Part shown: positions 38,037 through 47,805 of the stretch, piece after piece | Layout of the letters: every line of letters begins with the position of its first letter | Position numbering within the stretch: position 1 is the first letter of the stretch | NCBI GenBank assembly: GCA_038146805.1 | Contig: JAYQSH010000002.1 | Span: forward strand, 1-64,000 | From: CAIYXB01 sp038146805 | GTDB lineage: Bacteria; Cyanobacteriota; Vampirovibrionia; LMEP-6097 | Length of the DNA: 64,000 nucleotides | Direction of reading: 5' to 3' | Program-made: the position numbers and the translations under genes | Notes under the pieces: generated by a model | What the model was told of the DNA's origin: nothing | Database searches by the model: none | The model's input: only the letters and a program-made list of their open reading frames with translations

Positions 38037-38043
38037 ACTTATG

Positions 38044-38146
38044 AGACACTTCGGACCGTGTTAAATCTGTCTCACTCATGAGACACTTCGGACCGTGTTA
38101 AATCTGTCTCACTCATAAGACACTTCGGACCGTGTTAAATCTGTCT
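38044..38146. repeat. Three tandem copies of a 29-bp palindromic element (P4), 37-bp step
   Basis: The copies run 38044-38072, 38081-38109 and 38118-38146. Each begins AGACACTTCGGACCGTGT and ends GTCT, so AGAC/GTCT and ACAC/GTGT arms can pair. Single copies lie at 39966-39994 and 56037-56065, and inverted copies at 38581-38608, 38867-38894 and 39153-39180, making eight in the window. There are no unique spacers, so this is not a CRISPR array. Confidence 0.85.
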
Positions 38147-38152
38147 CATAAG

Positions 38153-39201
38153 GGGACTGATTCCAAACCCCATTTTGAATTTTATAAACTGATGCCCTAA
38201 ACTCCACCTGAAAATAAAATTAATAAAAAAAAGCCCTACAATACCTATATTTAAGGTACTTTTATTTTGTAATTACACAAACACCCAACTATCTTCTAAA
38301 TAAACTCTGTAAAACTCTTATTTTCAATAGTTTTCAACTATTCAGGTGGAGTTTAGGGCAGCAGTTTGTGAATTTTAAAATACAGTGAAATGTTAAAATC
38401 ACTAGCAAATGGGGTCAGAAATCAGTCCCACAAACGACCTTGCGCTTAGCTTGTTTCACTGCGTGAAACTCACTAAGCGACGGTGTTTGATTCTTTTGTT
38501 AGGCGTGTCTAACCAAACCCTACTTATGCCCAAATCTAAAGACTCGAGATACTTATTACGGGTTTAGAAGCACGCCCATAAGACAAAATTGACACGGTCC
38601 GAAGTGTCTTAAGTAAAATAACATCTTCTTAGGGACTGATTCCAAACCCCATTTTGAATTTTAAAATACAGAGAAATGTTAAAATCACTAGCAAATGGGG
38701 TCAGAAATCAGTCCCACAAACGACCTTACGCTTAGCTTGTTTCACTGCGTGAAACTCACTAAGCGACGGTGTTTGATTCTTTTGTTAGGCGTGTCTAACC
38801 AAACCCTACTTATGCCCAAATCTAAAGACTCGAGATGCTTATTACGGGTTTGGAAGCACGCCCATAAGACAAAATTGACACGGTCCGAAGTGTCTTAAGT
38901 AAAATAACATCTTCTTAGGGACTGATTCCAAACCCCATTTTGAATTTTAAAATACAGAGAAATGTTAAAATCACTAGCAAATGGGGTCAGAAATCAGTCC
39001 CACAAACGACCTTACGCTTAGTTTGTTTCACTGCGTGAAACTCACTAAGCGACGGTGTTTGATTCTTTTGTTAGGCGTGTCTAACCAAACCCTACTTATG
39101 CCCAAATCTAAAGACTCGAGATGCTTATTACGGGTTTGGAAGCACGCCCATAAGACAAAATTGACACGGTCCGAAGTGTCTTAAGTAAAATAACATCTTC
39201 T
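38153..39201. repeat. Array of three 286-bp composite palindrome units
   Basis: The unit repeats with a step of exactly 286 bp (the GCAAATGGGG word is at 38405, 38691 and 38977). Each unit stacks four palindromes: P1, GGGACTGATT...AATCAGTCCC (for example 38632-38715); P2, CGCTTAG...CTAAGCG with an inner GTTTCAC/GTGAAAC (38443-38479); P3, the 77-bp GGCGTG...CACGCC hairpin (38502-38577); and P4 inverted (38581-38608). The 67-codon open frames at 38695 and 38981 are by-products of the repeat. The first P1 copy is split by an insertion. Confidence 0.88.
38185..38368. mobile_element. 184-bp MITE-like insertion with terminal inverted repeats
   Basis: It interrupts the first P1 palindrome. Its ends (38186-38212 and 38341-38367) are 27-bp inverted repeats with one mismatch, containing CCCTAAACTCCACCTGAA. 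The 9-bp word TGAATTTTA occurs at both borders (38176-38184 and 38369-38377) but only once in the two uninterrupted copies, as expected for a target-site duplication. The interior is AT-rich and codes for nothing. Confidence 0.8.
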
Positions 39202-39271
39202 AAACTAGCTTAAATTGGATATTCAGCAATACTTTGTACTTGTATTTTTTTTACTCCACCTGAAACTACAC

Positions 39272-39784
39272 TTACTTCATATGCGCCTGTTGATATGGTT
39301 TTGATTGCGGCTTTTTCTTCTGATAAACTTTTAAACCGAGTAATGTTTCTGCGATAGCTAATGTATAACCTTTAAACAAAGCACCTTTGTTACTTGCAAG
39401 TATTGAGCTTTTGTAGGTGCCTTTAAAATCAAATAATACTTCGTATTTTATCTCTTCTAAATTTTCTGAAATTCCTGTAAAGCTATAAATTAGTGCTCCA
39501 TCACTAAGAGAGATTAATTTTGCTGTGCCGTTAAATTTTTGATTTTGTTTTTTTATTTCCCCTGCTATATAATCACAGCTTTCACACTCTTTTTTTCCCT
39601 CATTTTGAATTTCGGTATTTACAAAAATTTTCGCATCAGTAATCGACAAGTTATGTATGATTTCTTCTTGGTTTAAACCGTCAGTAAAAAAATCTGTTTG
39701 CTCAAAACTATATGCATGAGCTTTTAAAAAGCTGCTTGACATAAAACCTATAAAAATTAAAACCCAAAAAATATGTTTTGCCAT
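39272..39784 (-). CDS. Unrecognised exported protein
   Basis: I do not recognise the 170-residue product. It has a clear signal peptide: Lys near the start, a hydrophobic core over 5-20 and an A-H-A site at 22-24 with cleavage before Tyr25. The mature part is mixed charge with a CESC pair near residue 70 that could form a disulfide or bind metal, and a Lys/Gln-rich tail. It stands alone between the palindrome array and the gene at 40102, on the opposite strand. Confidence 0.75.
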   Translation of the reverse strand: MAKHIFWVLIFIGFMSSSFLKAHAYSFEQTDFFTDGLNQEEIIHNLSITDAKIFVNTEIQNEGKKECESCDYIAGEIKKQNQKFNGTAKLISLSDGALIYSFTGISENLEEIKYEVLFDFKGTYKSSILASNKGALFKGYTLAIAETLLGLKVYQKKKPQSKPYQQAHMK

Positions 39785-39851
39785 CAGCCCCCCTTGCTTT
39801 AGTTTTTTTTCCCATTATTATTGGGTTTTTTATTAAATAATGTTAATACCT

Positions 39852-39893
39852 ACTGTATTTTAAAATTCAAAATGGGGTTTGGAATCAGTCCCC
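39852..39893. repeat. Inverted single arm of palindrome P1
   Basis: This 42-bp stretch matches, in reverse orientation, the left half of P1 including the flank up to ATACAG found at 38632-38675. Only one arm is present, so it looks like a fragment. Confidence 0.75.
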
Positions 39894-39965
39894 TAATAGA
39901 AAATTAGTGTATTACACCTAGCTGTATCTAAAAAAATCCTGATAATTGCCTTATTTTAGTGCCTA

Positions 39966-39994
39966 AGACACTTCGGACCGTGTTCATTTTGTCT
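39966..39994. repeat. Single copy of palindrome P4
   Basis: It has the same AGACACTTCGGACCGTG core and closing GTCT as the tandem copies at 38044. It lies upstream of the promoter at 40036, in the gap between two divergent genes. Confidence 0.8.
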
Positions 39995-40035
39995 CATGAT
40001 GCAGTAAATTAATAATAGCTAATTTAACTTACAAC

Positions 40036-40065
40036 TTGACAATACATATTACATGGGGCTATAAT
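40036..40065 (+). promoter_or_regulatory. Consensus sigma-70 promoter for the gene at 40102
   Basis: TTGACA (40036-40041) and TATAAT (40060-40065) are both perfect, 18 bases apart. The start of transcription would be near 40072, giving a leader of about 30 bases. It is the strongest promoter I see in the window. Confidence 0.8.
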
Positions 40066-40101
40066 TTACGTATTGATATATTGTGCTAAAGAAAATATAT
40101 T

Positions 40102-41058
40102 ATGACCACAGTACTCACAACTACTAATAAACCTAATACTAGTGGGCCAAGCAAAAGTCCAGCGACTAATTCTGCAGTTGTTTCAAAAGAGAGCACAGAA
40201 CAAAAAAGATCTACAGGAACTACTCTTGCAACAGCTGTTAAAGAAGGTGCAACAGATCTTGCAAAATCTGCGGCTTCTGCGTCTCAAGAAGTTATAAGAG
40301 ACAGTGTTACGGGTGGAGTTAGTAAAGCTTTATTACATTCGGTAATGCCTTTAAGAGGTATTTTGATGTCTAACCCAATTGGTTACTATGGTGCAAAACC
40401 ATTGATAAATTATTTAGCACCAAAATTAGATAAATATTTAGCTGAAAATAATATTGAACTAAATATGGATTCTAAAAAAATGTTACATCAACTTTTGTTT
40501 GGTGATATCCATGAATTAGACACAGACATTACTAAGGCTCTTGAAGGTTTCTTTGAGAAAGCAATTCCTCAAAATATCAAAGAAGCATTTGCAAGTGGTA
40601 GCTTAACTAAAATTGCTACTGCAACTGGTGTTAGTTTATCTAGTGGTGCCGGTGGTATTTTAAATTCCTTGTTTAATGTGCCGGGTAGTAATAAATTTAC
40701 AAGTCCTTTTAAATTTTTAGGAATGAAAATTCCTTTTATTAATAAGCTTGCTCCTAAGTTTCAACCTTGGGCAGCTGGCGCTGGTATTTTTCTTTTTGGT
40801 GGTTTCATTTTAAAAGGTGTTTCAAAACTCTTTAAGGTAATTTTTGCTGGTGGAGTTCTTGCTGGTGGTGCTGCAATTGCAAAAAAAGTTTTCAATAAAA
40901 TGTCAGCTCCTCCTCAGGCTCAAAACTCAGGAATTGGTGGTGCAATGAATGCACTTACAAGTATGGCTGGTGCTGGAAATCCTGCGGCGGCTCAAAACCC
41001 AGTTGCTGGCATGCTTGGTGCCGCTAAGGGTTTAGCTGGTATGTTTGCTAAGAAATAA
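40102..41058 (+). CDS. Unrecognised membrane-associated protein
   Basis: I do not recognise the 318-residue product. The first 60 residues are rich in Thr, Ser and Ala and look disordered. The middle is helical ('YLAPKLDKYLAENNIELNMD'). Residues about 225-262 form two adjacent Gly/Ala-rich hydrophobic stretches around 'FILKGVSKLFKVIFAGGVLAGG', able to insert in a membrane, and the tail is Ala/Gly/Asn rich and ends AKK. There is no N-terminal signal peptide. The perfect promoter upstream suggests strong expression. The same layout (soluble helical body, hydrophobic Gly-rich end) recurs in the products of 50637-51902 and 51953-53080. Confidence 0.75.
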   Translation: MTTVLTTTNKPNTSGPSKSPATNSAVVSKESTEQKRSTGTTLATAVKEGATDLAKSAASASQEVIRDSVTGGVSKALLHSVMPLRGILMSNPIGYYGAKPLINYLAPKLDKYLAENNIELNMDSKKMLHQLLFGDIHELDTDITKALEGFFEKAIPQNIKEAFASGSLTKIATATGVSLSSGAGGILNSLFNVPGSNKFTSPFKFLGMKIPFINKLAPKFQPWAAGAGIFLFGGFILKGVSKLFKVIFAGGVLAGGAAIAKKVFNKMSAPPQAQNSGIGGAMNALTSMAGAGNPAAAQNPVAGMLGAAKGLAGMFAKK

Positions 41059-41125
41059 AAAAAACTTTTTATCTGTATATTTTGGCTAGTTACTAGCTGC
41101 ATTTCTTGAAGTACAATAAATATAT

Positions 41126-44100
41126 ATGGTCATTGATCTATATTTCTTGGCAAAAACTTGTGCTAATGATGATTCTTTAACTAATTGGGCTAATACAAAA
41201 GCCGCTGATAACTCTCGTCAGGATGTTTTAAGTTATAACCTAGAAAAATTTAAATTTAAACAGCAAGATCAATTTCAAGATTTTCTCAAAGAAGTCACTT
41301 ATGAAGTAAAAGAAAATGATTTTCTGCGTAAATTATTTGCAGAATTTTCCGGAGATAAAATTGACGTAGAATTTATTGATGATTATCATCATTGTTTTTT
41401 ATATGATGATAAAAAAGCAGTTCTTTATTTAGATGCAAAGATTGATACTAATTTAACGCCATTGTATATTTTTGCTTTTTATTTTTCTTTAGCTAGGCAA
41501 AAATATACAGCAAATCAGATCTATGCAAAGTTTTTTGATTTCTTAGAAAGTTTTGAAAGTTCACAACTGCAAAAAATTGTCAGTTATTTAAATTCTAATG
41601 CCTTCGATCCCGGTGCTTATTTACAAGAGTTTTTAAAGCTAGTTTTAAATGCAAAAAAACATAATTTAAAATCTGAAAATACTGAAAAATATAGACAAAC
41701 ACAGCTACTAAGAAATAGAGCGATTGCAGGTCAGCTTCCTTTTGATTTAAAAGCTTTTAGTTTTTTGTTAGAAGATTGTTCACAGTCTTTTAGTGCAGAA
41801 ATTAATCAAGAGCTTTTTGATTTGATAAATGAAAGTTATGATCACGAGTATGCAAAAAAATATTATAAAAATTTGTGTCGTGCTTTAAATATTATTGGTG
41901 TCAAAGTTGTGGCACAACGTGGCTCAAGAGTAGCTCACGAACAAGGACCTTTACTTGTAAATGCTAAGCAATTGAGTTTTGCTGATGAATTTAAAATCCA
42001 AGTGAAAAAAACTAAGTCACGTATTGAAGAGAGCTTTTCAAAACTAAAAGAAAAGCTTAAAGCTTTTGACTTAGATTTTGTCAATGATCTAACTGATATC
42101 TCAATTAAATTGGATTCATTAGTTTATGTAACAGAGCTTAAAGATATTCAATTGGCACGCTTCAAAAAAGAATTAATTGCAGTAGAAAAAACTTGTTCTG
42201 CTTTTACGGCAAAGGTAAAAAAATATATTAGAGAGTTTATTTTACAAGAAAAACAATGCCCAGAAAATCTGCTTGATGAAACTCAGGGACTGCTTTTAGA
42301 GATAGATGAGTTCCTGCAAAAGAGTTTTTTTGATTTGGCTAGTGATGCTGCTAAACAAAAATCAGAATTAGCAAATTCTGTTATTTATTTACAGCGTCTT
42401 TCTGCACGCTCTGGTCATTTTTTGGCAAGGATTTTACTTGGGCAAAAGCTTTATGTCGAAACAGATGAAAATTCTGAAATCCAGCGCTTAGATGCAATTC
42501 CCTTTACTTTTGTTTGTCCTGATTTAGATTTAGTTGCTTCTGGTATTAATTCTTTTTTTGAAAATGCTTCAATTTCAATTTTGACAGATAAAGATACAGG
42601 CAAGCCTGAAATCAAGTGGGATAATGCAGAAGATTTGGCAAAAACTTTAGCTCCATCTTTGTTTCAAGCTATTATTAATAAGCAAAACAAATTAAAAGAT
42701 GGTGATTTGTTCCACTATCAGCTTGAAACAACCTTGCTTGGTCCATTGATAGATTTGTTTAAAATAATTTTAGAAAATGAAATCTCTAATATAGCAAGTG
42801 TTTCAGAGTATGTGAAAACTCTAGGACCGAATGCTTGTTACCAAGAGCTTTTAAAGCAATATATAGATAAGTATGAAGCTGAAATTTGTCATTCTGCAAA
42901 ATTTATAAGCAAATTTTATCTATTAGAAAATAGTCTTGAAGAAATAATACTTCTTGAAAAACTTAATGAACAAAAAGCATTACTAGAGCTTTTAAAACAT
43001 CATACTGATGTACAAAAAGATTGTTTTGCATTAATGGCACAACTAAAAGCAGGTAAGATTACAGAGTCTAAATTAGAAGCTATTTTGCAGCCTAACAAAA
43101 GTTCAAAAGAAAAATTAGCAGAGCTACAAAAACATCTCTATGACAAGATTGACATTGTTTCTTTAAAAAGAGAAATCAAAGATAAACTCTATTATCCAAG
43201 TTCGACTGCAATAAAAGAATTTTTTGTTGATAATCCAGAAATAAAAAAAGTTACAGTAAGCTCAAACAAAAATATTAAAGACGCAGATTATTTCTATAAT
43301 TTTTCAGTTGCACCTAGTAGGATTGATTTTGGTAAGCATGTAGTTGCATCGGTAACAACCCTTATGGGAAGAATGATTGGTGCTGACGATAATGAAGCTT
43401 TGAAATTGGCAAAAAACTATATTGATTTTGTTAGTCAAAGTCGAAATTCTATTTTTAGTACTGCATCTGAAGCAGGTTCTGTTAAAGTTATTGAAAATAC
43501 TTGTAGAGCAATCCAATACGCAAAAGCAATTAGTTTTCAAGGTGCTTTTCAATCTTTTGCGATTGATGGTATGCAGGCAAGACAAACGATTAACTCAAGA
43601 AATACTCCAGAAGCAGGTTTGCATGTTATGGAATTTGCGACCATGGCTTCAACTGGTTACTGTATTACTAAAGAGCCTTTGTTTATAATTTTGGGATTAA
43701 GTTTAAAATCCAAAAAAATCTTTGAACAAATTGGTATTTTTGATGAAACACTGCAACTTAAACTGCAAACTTTTTTTGAGAATCTTATTAGTTCTAAATC
43801 ACGTTTTCAAACACAATTAGACTGGGAGCTTCATGCTTATGAAGAGATTGCATCTTCTAGTTTGATTCAATCTTACATTGCTGATGCAAGATACAAAATA
43901 TTACCAAGACCAGAAGCCTTTTTAGCCCTATTAAAGTTTATGGCTCATGAGTCGCCGGACCAAAAAATATCAGCTCTTTATAATGAGTTTTCAGCAAACT
44001 TAATTGAAATGACAAGGGTTATTAATGAAACAGGAATTATTCAAAGAGTGCAACTTGTTAATAATCAAATTTCAGCTAGTGATAAAGACTATTCAAAACT

Positions 44101-46819
44101 TAAAATCTTGATGAATGCTTCTTACAAGGGTAATGTATCCGATGAAAGAGAAAATGCGAATCAATATATTTTAGCTTTCTTATTAAATAAAAAACAATTC
44201 CTAAAGAATAGTTCAAATGAAACTATTAAATCTTTAATTGATTTCCAAGCAAGTAAAAATAGTTTTCCTCAAGAAATTAAAATTTTTGATCCTTTTGTTG
44301 ATAAAGATTTATTTATGAATGGAGTACTAAAACAAATTGCACAAGATACTTTGACAAAAATCCAAAACTTGCAACTTAGTTCTAGTTTAGAAATGAAATT
44401 TTTAGAAGCATGTTTTATTACTTATGGTGCAAATGTTGATCTATGGCAAAATCTAAGTCTAGATGACAAAAAACAAATCAAAGCTTTTGCTGAAGATTTG
44501 CTAATTACTGAAATTTACCTCAAAGGTTTTTATACTGAAGCTGACTGTGCTTTTCAAAATTTAGATATTGCTTTTTTAAATTCAGATCATGATGCACAAA
44601 AAAATATTTTTAAAAATATGGTGCGTCTCAAAGAATTAATGCTTATTAATAATCCTGATTCTTTATTGACCTTGGTAGATAATCCACAGCAAGCAAAAAA
44701 ACCATTTTTAGACTTTGATTTATCTCGTGAATGGCTTGCTCTAGGCGGAAAGATAGTCTCGCATATGATTGCTCCTGAGCTCTATAAAAAATGGCTTAGT
44801 GATATTAATGCACAAGCTCATTTTGCCAAACTTTTCTCACAATTTTTAATCTATAAAACCAAATACAGCGATGAAGTCTTAGCCAATAATGATGATTTCA
44901 TTTCTTTAAAGTCAAATTTAACTGATTACTTTGTTGAAATGAAAAAATATGCTGATTTAAGCAGAGATATGCTTTTACAAAAGTTTGAAGAGGCAAAAGA
45001 ATTAGGCTTAGCAAACAAAGTCTTGTCCCGCTATTCTTTTACATTAAAAAGCTATGCAAAACTAGTAAACTATCAAGAATTTGAGGATATTAATTTTGTA
45101 GATTGGCTATGTCTAGGTGGAAGATGGGTTTTAAATGGAAAATCTCAAAAAGAAATAGATTATATTATTAAAACTTTTGAAGATAGTCATAAAAAAGTTG
45201 GTAAATTAGGTTACCAAGTTTTGTCTGATTTTGTTGCGGCGAGTGATGACTTAAATATCACTCGTAAATATCGAATAATTGAAAATGCTGGTTCTACTAA
45301 AGAAGCTGATTTGTTACTTACGAATGCCGCTGATACTTTAGAGCAAAGAGAAACTTTACAAGAAGATTTTTTGATGTCTAGTATTCGCTTTAGATCTTTG
45401 TTTGATTTTGATTCAAAGTATTCTAATCTTGATCAAAAAGCACTGAGCCTCAGTTGGGATCAAAGTGTGCAAGATCTAATGACTTTGATGAAAAACTCTA
45501 AGTCTAGTTTAGATACAAAAAAAGAATTTAATTTGCGTTTTGCAAAAATCTTAAAAATCACTCATTGTTTTTCAAAATATTATGAAATTTATTTACCTGC
45601 TATCAGTAAAGAAGTTGATCGTTTTATAAAACAAAGAGCTTTTTGTGAAAATTCAATTCAAGTGTTTTTTGGTGATCATAAAAAATCTCAAGGTCTTTAT
45701 AAAGAGCTTGTGGATAGAATTAAAAATTCTGAAAGGCTTGAAGCTGAGTTAGACAACGTAATCAAACTTGCTGAGATGCTTTATTTTAATTATTTGTTGT
45801 TTTTAACTATTAATGTTGCTGATGAAAATGAAATGATAAATAAGCTAGCCATATTTTTTGATCAGTATTTAAATGTTCATGAAGAAGATTATCCGCCTTA
45901 TATGTTTCATAGTTTATGTGCGGGTTCTGCTTTTGGGTTTGACCAAAGTTATTTTTATGATACAAATCTTAGAGTAAAAATGTTTAAACTTGCTTGTAAG
46001 TCAGGTATTCATCTTTATAAACAATTATATTTTTTAATATCTCAAAAAACTGTGCTTGCAAAAACAAGTGACGAGTATAAAGATTCATTGATTGGTGATT
46101 ATGAAAATGGTTTAATGCCTTTTTGTTATCAACATGAAACTGTTTGTATTGAAGAAAGGCTTTGGGATTGTATGCGTGCATTGAGAAATTTTGTACGTAA
46201 CTATCATGATAGACACCCTTTACCGGTAGTCATTAAATCTAAAGATGCCACGATAAAAAAACTATTTGCTCTTGAAGATGACGTTGAATTAGTATGGCTT
46301 TGTGGTGTTGCTAATCCTGGAAAACATTCTTGGGACTTGAATTGTGTGTTTAGATCGCCAGAATTACGTAAGGTTTTTGTAAGTGCAAATTCTAAATACT
46401 CTATTGTTTCTGTTTTTAGTCCTTATTTAACTGCAAATGGTGAAGTCAAACAAATTTATACTGCTTTTGAGCCTGAAAAAATCAAAGGTCTAGATATCTT
46501 GTATCCATTTAAGAATTCAGTCTTTGAAGAAAATAAATATGGTTTTATTCATGCAATTGTTGATCTGCAAGGTCAATTGGTTAAGCCCGATATTACTATG
46601 GCGGCGCATACTCACGAACAATATGTATCAAACTTTTTGAGAGATTTAAAAGTGCCAGAAGTTTGGTCTTTATTGAGTATGCGCCAAATGTATGCAAAAA
46701 CGGAGCTTGCAAAAATTTTAGAAACAGCTAATTTATCAACTCTAGCTCAAGTAGAATTTTTGCAAAAAGAATTTGATAATAAAGACGAACTTAAAATCCA
46801 CCATAGAAAAAAGAATTAA
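41126..46819 (+). CDS. Very large unrecognised protein; C-terminus looks like the front of an ATP-grasp enzyme
   Basis: The 1,897 residues are acidic, helical and soluble-looking with no signal peptide or membrane segment. I recognise no domain in the first 1,650 residues. The last 200 ('VSVFSPYLTANGEV', 'DLQGQLVKPDITMAAHTHEQY', 'SLLSMRQMYAKTELAKIL') look like the pre-ATP-grasp part of an ATP-dependent ligase. The ATP-binding core itself is encoded in the next frame, starting within the last 47 bases. Skipping one A in the AAAA run at about 46793-46796 joins the two into one frame of about 2,222 codons. The stop at 46819 is therefore probably premature, either a consensus error or a real mutation. 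It follows the gene at 40102 by 67 bases and may be in its operon. Confidence 0.7.
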   Translation: MVIDLYFLAKTCANDDSLTNWANTKAADNSRQDVLSYNLEKFKFKQQDQFQDFLKEVTYEVKENDFLRKLFAEFSGDKIDVEFIDDYHHCFLYDDKKAVLYLDAKIDTNLTPLYIFAFYFSLARQKYTANQIYAKFFDFLESFESSQLQKIVSYLNSNAFDPGAYLQEFLKLVLNAKKHNLKSENTEKYRQTQLLRNRAIAGQLPFDLKAFSFLLEDCSQSFSAEINQELFDLINESYDHEYAKKYYKNLCRALNIIGVKVVAQRGSRVAHEQGPLLVNAKQLSFADEFKIQVKKTKSRIEESFSKLKEKLKAFDLDFVNDLTDISIKLDSLVYVTELKDIQLARFKKELIAVEKTCSAFTAKVKKYIREFILQEKQCPENLLDETQGLLLEIDEFLQKSFFDLASDAAKQKSELANSVIYLQRLSARSGHFLARILLGQKLYVETDENSEIQRLDAIPFTFVCPDLDLVASGINSFFENASISILTDKDTGKPEIKWDNAEDLAKTLAPSLFQAIINKQNKLKDGDLFHYQLETTLLGPLIDLFKIILENEISNIASVSEYVKTLGPNACYQELLKQYIDKYEAEICHSAKFISKFYLLENSLEEIILLEKLNEQKALLELLKHHTDVQKDCFALMAQLKAGKITESKLEAILQPNKSSKEKLAELQKHLYDKIDIVSLKREIKDKLYYPSSTAIKEFFVDNPEIKKVTVSSNKNIKDADYFYNFSVAPSRIDFGKHVVASVTTLMGRMIGADDNEALKLAKNYIDFVSQSRNSIFSTASEAGSVKVIENTCRAIQYAKAISFQGAFQSFAIDGMQARQTINSRNTPEAGLHVMEFATMASTGYCITKEPLFIILGLSLKSKKIFEQIGIFDETLQLKLQTFFENLISSKSRFQTQLDWELHAYEEIASSSLIQSYIADARYKILPRPEAFLALLKFMAHESPDQKISALYNEFSANLIEMTRVINETGIIQRVQLVNNQISASDKDYSKLKILMNASYKGNVSDERENANQYILAFLLNKKQFLKNSSNETIKSLIDFQASKNSFPQEIKIFDPFVDKDLFMNGVLKQIAQDTLTKIQNLQLSSSLEMKFLEACFITYGANVDLWQNLSLDDKKQIKAFAEDLLITEIYLKGFYTEADCAFQNLDIAFLNSDHDAQKNIFKNMVRLKELMLINNPDSLLTLVDNPQQAKKPFLDFDLSREWLALGGKIVSHMIAPELYKKWLSDINAQAHFAKLFSQFLIYKTKYSDEVLANNDDFISLKSNLTDYFVEMKKYADLSRDMLLQKFEEAKELGLANKVLSRYSFTLKSYAKLVNYQEFEDINFVDWLCLGGRWVLNGKSQKEIDYIIKTFEDSHKKVGKLGYQVLSDFVAASDDLNITRKYRIIENAGSTKEADLLLTNAADTLEQRETLQEDFLMSSIRFRSLFDFDSKYSNLDQKALSLSWDQSVQDLMTLMKNSKSSLDTKKEFNLRFAKILKITHCFSKYYEIYLPAISKEVDRFIKQRAFCENSIQVFFGDHKKSQGLYKELVDRIKNSERLEAELDNVIKLAEMLYFNYLLFLTINVADENEMINKLAIFFDQYLNVHEEDYPPYMFHSLCAGSAFGFDQSYFYDTNLRVKMFKLACKSGIHLYKQLYFLISQKTVLAKTSDEYKDSLIGDYENGLMPFCYQHETVCIEERLWDCMRALRNFVRNYHDRHPLPVVIKSKDATIKKLFALEDDVELVWLCGVANPGKHSWDLNCVFRSPELRKVFVSANSKYSIVSVFSPYLTANGEVKQIYTAFEPEKIKGLDILYPFKNSVFEENKYGFIHAIVDLQGQLVKPDITMAAHTHEQYVSNFLRDLKVPEVWSLLSMRQMYAKTELAKILETANLSTLAQVEFLQKEFDNKDELKIHHRKKN

Positions 46820-47795
46820 AAATAGAAACTTGGATCATATAGATTTTTGGATTGTTAAAGCAAGTAAAGATTCAGGTGGTAGAGGAATTAGTACAAAGCT
46901 TCATCTTACAAATGACATCGACATGATTGTTGATTTTATTTTTGAAAAAACAAAAACTGATGATGTCGTTATGCAAGAGTTTGTGCCAAATAATGCTAGA
47001 GCTTTTATAAATAATGATTTTTATCAAAATATTGTAAATTCTTTTGTTAATTCAGGAATTGCTATTGAAAATGTTACACCTTATGAACAAATGTTTTTTG
47101 CTATGCGTGCCTTTCAAAGTATAAGTGGTATTAAAGGCTATTTGTTTTCTGTGAACATTGGCAATGTTACAGTAAATGCGGGTCAGGGAGCGAAGTTGTT
47201 CTATGGCGAACCTATAAAAATTATGCCAATGTATATAGCCGGAAAAATACAAACTCTTTTAGATGATGAAGGTGAAATAATTTTAAAAGAAGCGATACCA
47301 GCTCATGCTCAAAAGTTTGCTCGTGATAATGATATAAAAATTGTTGAAAATGTGATTGGCTCAAACAATTGTTTTATGCTTAATGGTTTATTTGATTATA
47401 TTCCTTATTTATATGTAGAGCGTAATGATTCTGAAAATAATTTGCGAGAGTTTAAAGTTTTTGTTGAAGACAATGCTTTTGGTGGTTTAGATTTTTACTA
47501 TAATTATTTTTCAAAAAAGATTTTATTGCTCTCTGAAAAAAATCAAGAAAAAGCCGTGCTTGCACTTGAAGAGCTTTTAAAATCTTTTGCTAATGGCGAA
47601 TGTACAGGGCCAGAATTAAAACTTGATATAAAACTTGCCAAAATTGAACTCAATAGTGGTTTAGGGCAAGCAAATTTATTGCAAAATGCTGTTGAAGCAG
47701 AAGCAAAGGAACAAAGAAATTTGTTTTTAGAATGGAGTGAAGATTTAGGTGCTATTGCCTATGCAAGTAAAAAAGCTCAAGAGAAATCTAGCTAA
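46773..47795 (+). CDS. ATP-grasp ligase core, probably the severed C-terminus of the preceding gene
   Basis: ATP-grasp enzymes join a carboxylate to an amine or thiol through an acyl phosphate. The 340-residue frame shows a Gly-rich ATP loop 'IVKASKDSGGRG' (27-38), a hinge-like 'VMQEFVPN' and a late metal-binding 'IELNSGLGQ' (291-299; E292 and N294). The listed TTG start overlaps the previous gene and lacks a Shine-Dalgarno word, and the pre-ATP-grasp domain is missing from this frame but present at the end of the preceding one. I infer one broken gene rather than two. The substrate is unknown. Confidence 0.72.
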   Translation: MIIKTNLKSTIEKRIKNRNLDHIDFWIVKASKDSGGRGISTKLHLTNDIDMIVDFIFEKTKTDDVVMQEFVPNNARAFINNDFYQNIVNSFVNSGIAIENVTPYEQMFFAMRAFQSISGIKGYLFSVNIGNVTVNAGQGAKLFYGEPIKIMPMYIAGKIQTLLDDEGEIILKEAIPAHAQKFARDNDIKIVENVIGSNNCFMLNGLFDYIPYLYVERNDSENNLREFKVFVEDNAFGGLDFYYNYFSKKILLLSEKNQEKAVLALEELLKSFANGECTGPELKLDIKLAKIELNSGLGQANLLQNAVEAEAKEQRNLFLEWSEDLGAIAYASKKAQEKSS

Positions 47796-47805
47796 TTTTA
47801 ATAAC

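Noticed and set aside
38044..38146. CRISPR array
   Set aside because: The 37-bp units follow each other without unique spacers, and no cas gene is in the window.
38695..39184. Two identical 67-codon open frames
   Set aside because: They are produced by the duplicated 286-bp palindrome unit and read through its hairpins; the first copy of the unit lacks the frame because of base changes.
46773..46819. Programmed ribosomal frameshifting between the giant frame and the ATP-grasp frame
   Set aside because: The needed shift is +1 and I see no recognised +1 slippery context with a slow codon or stop at the site; a plain indel in the A4 run is simpler.
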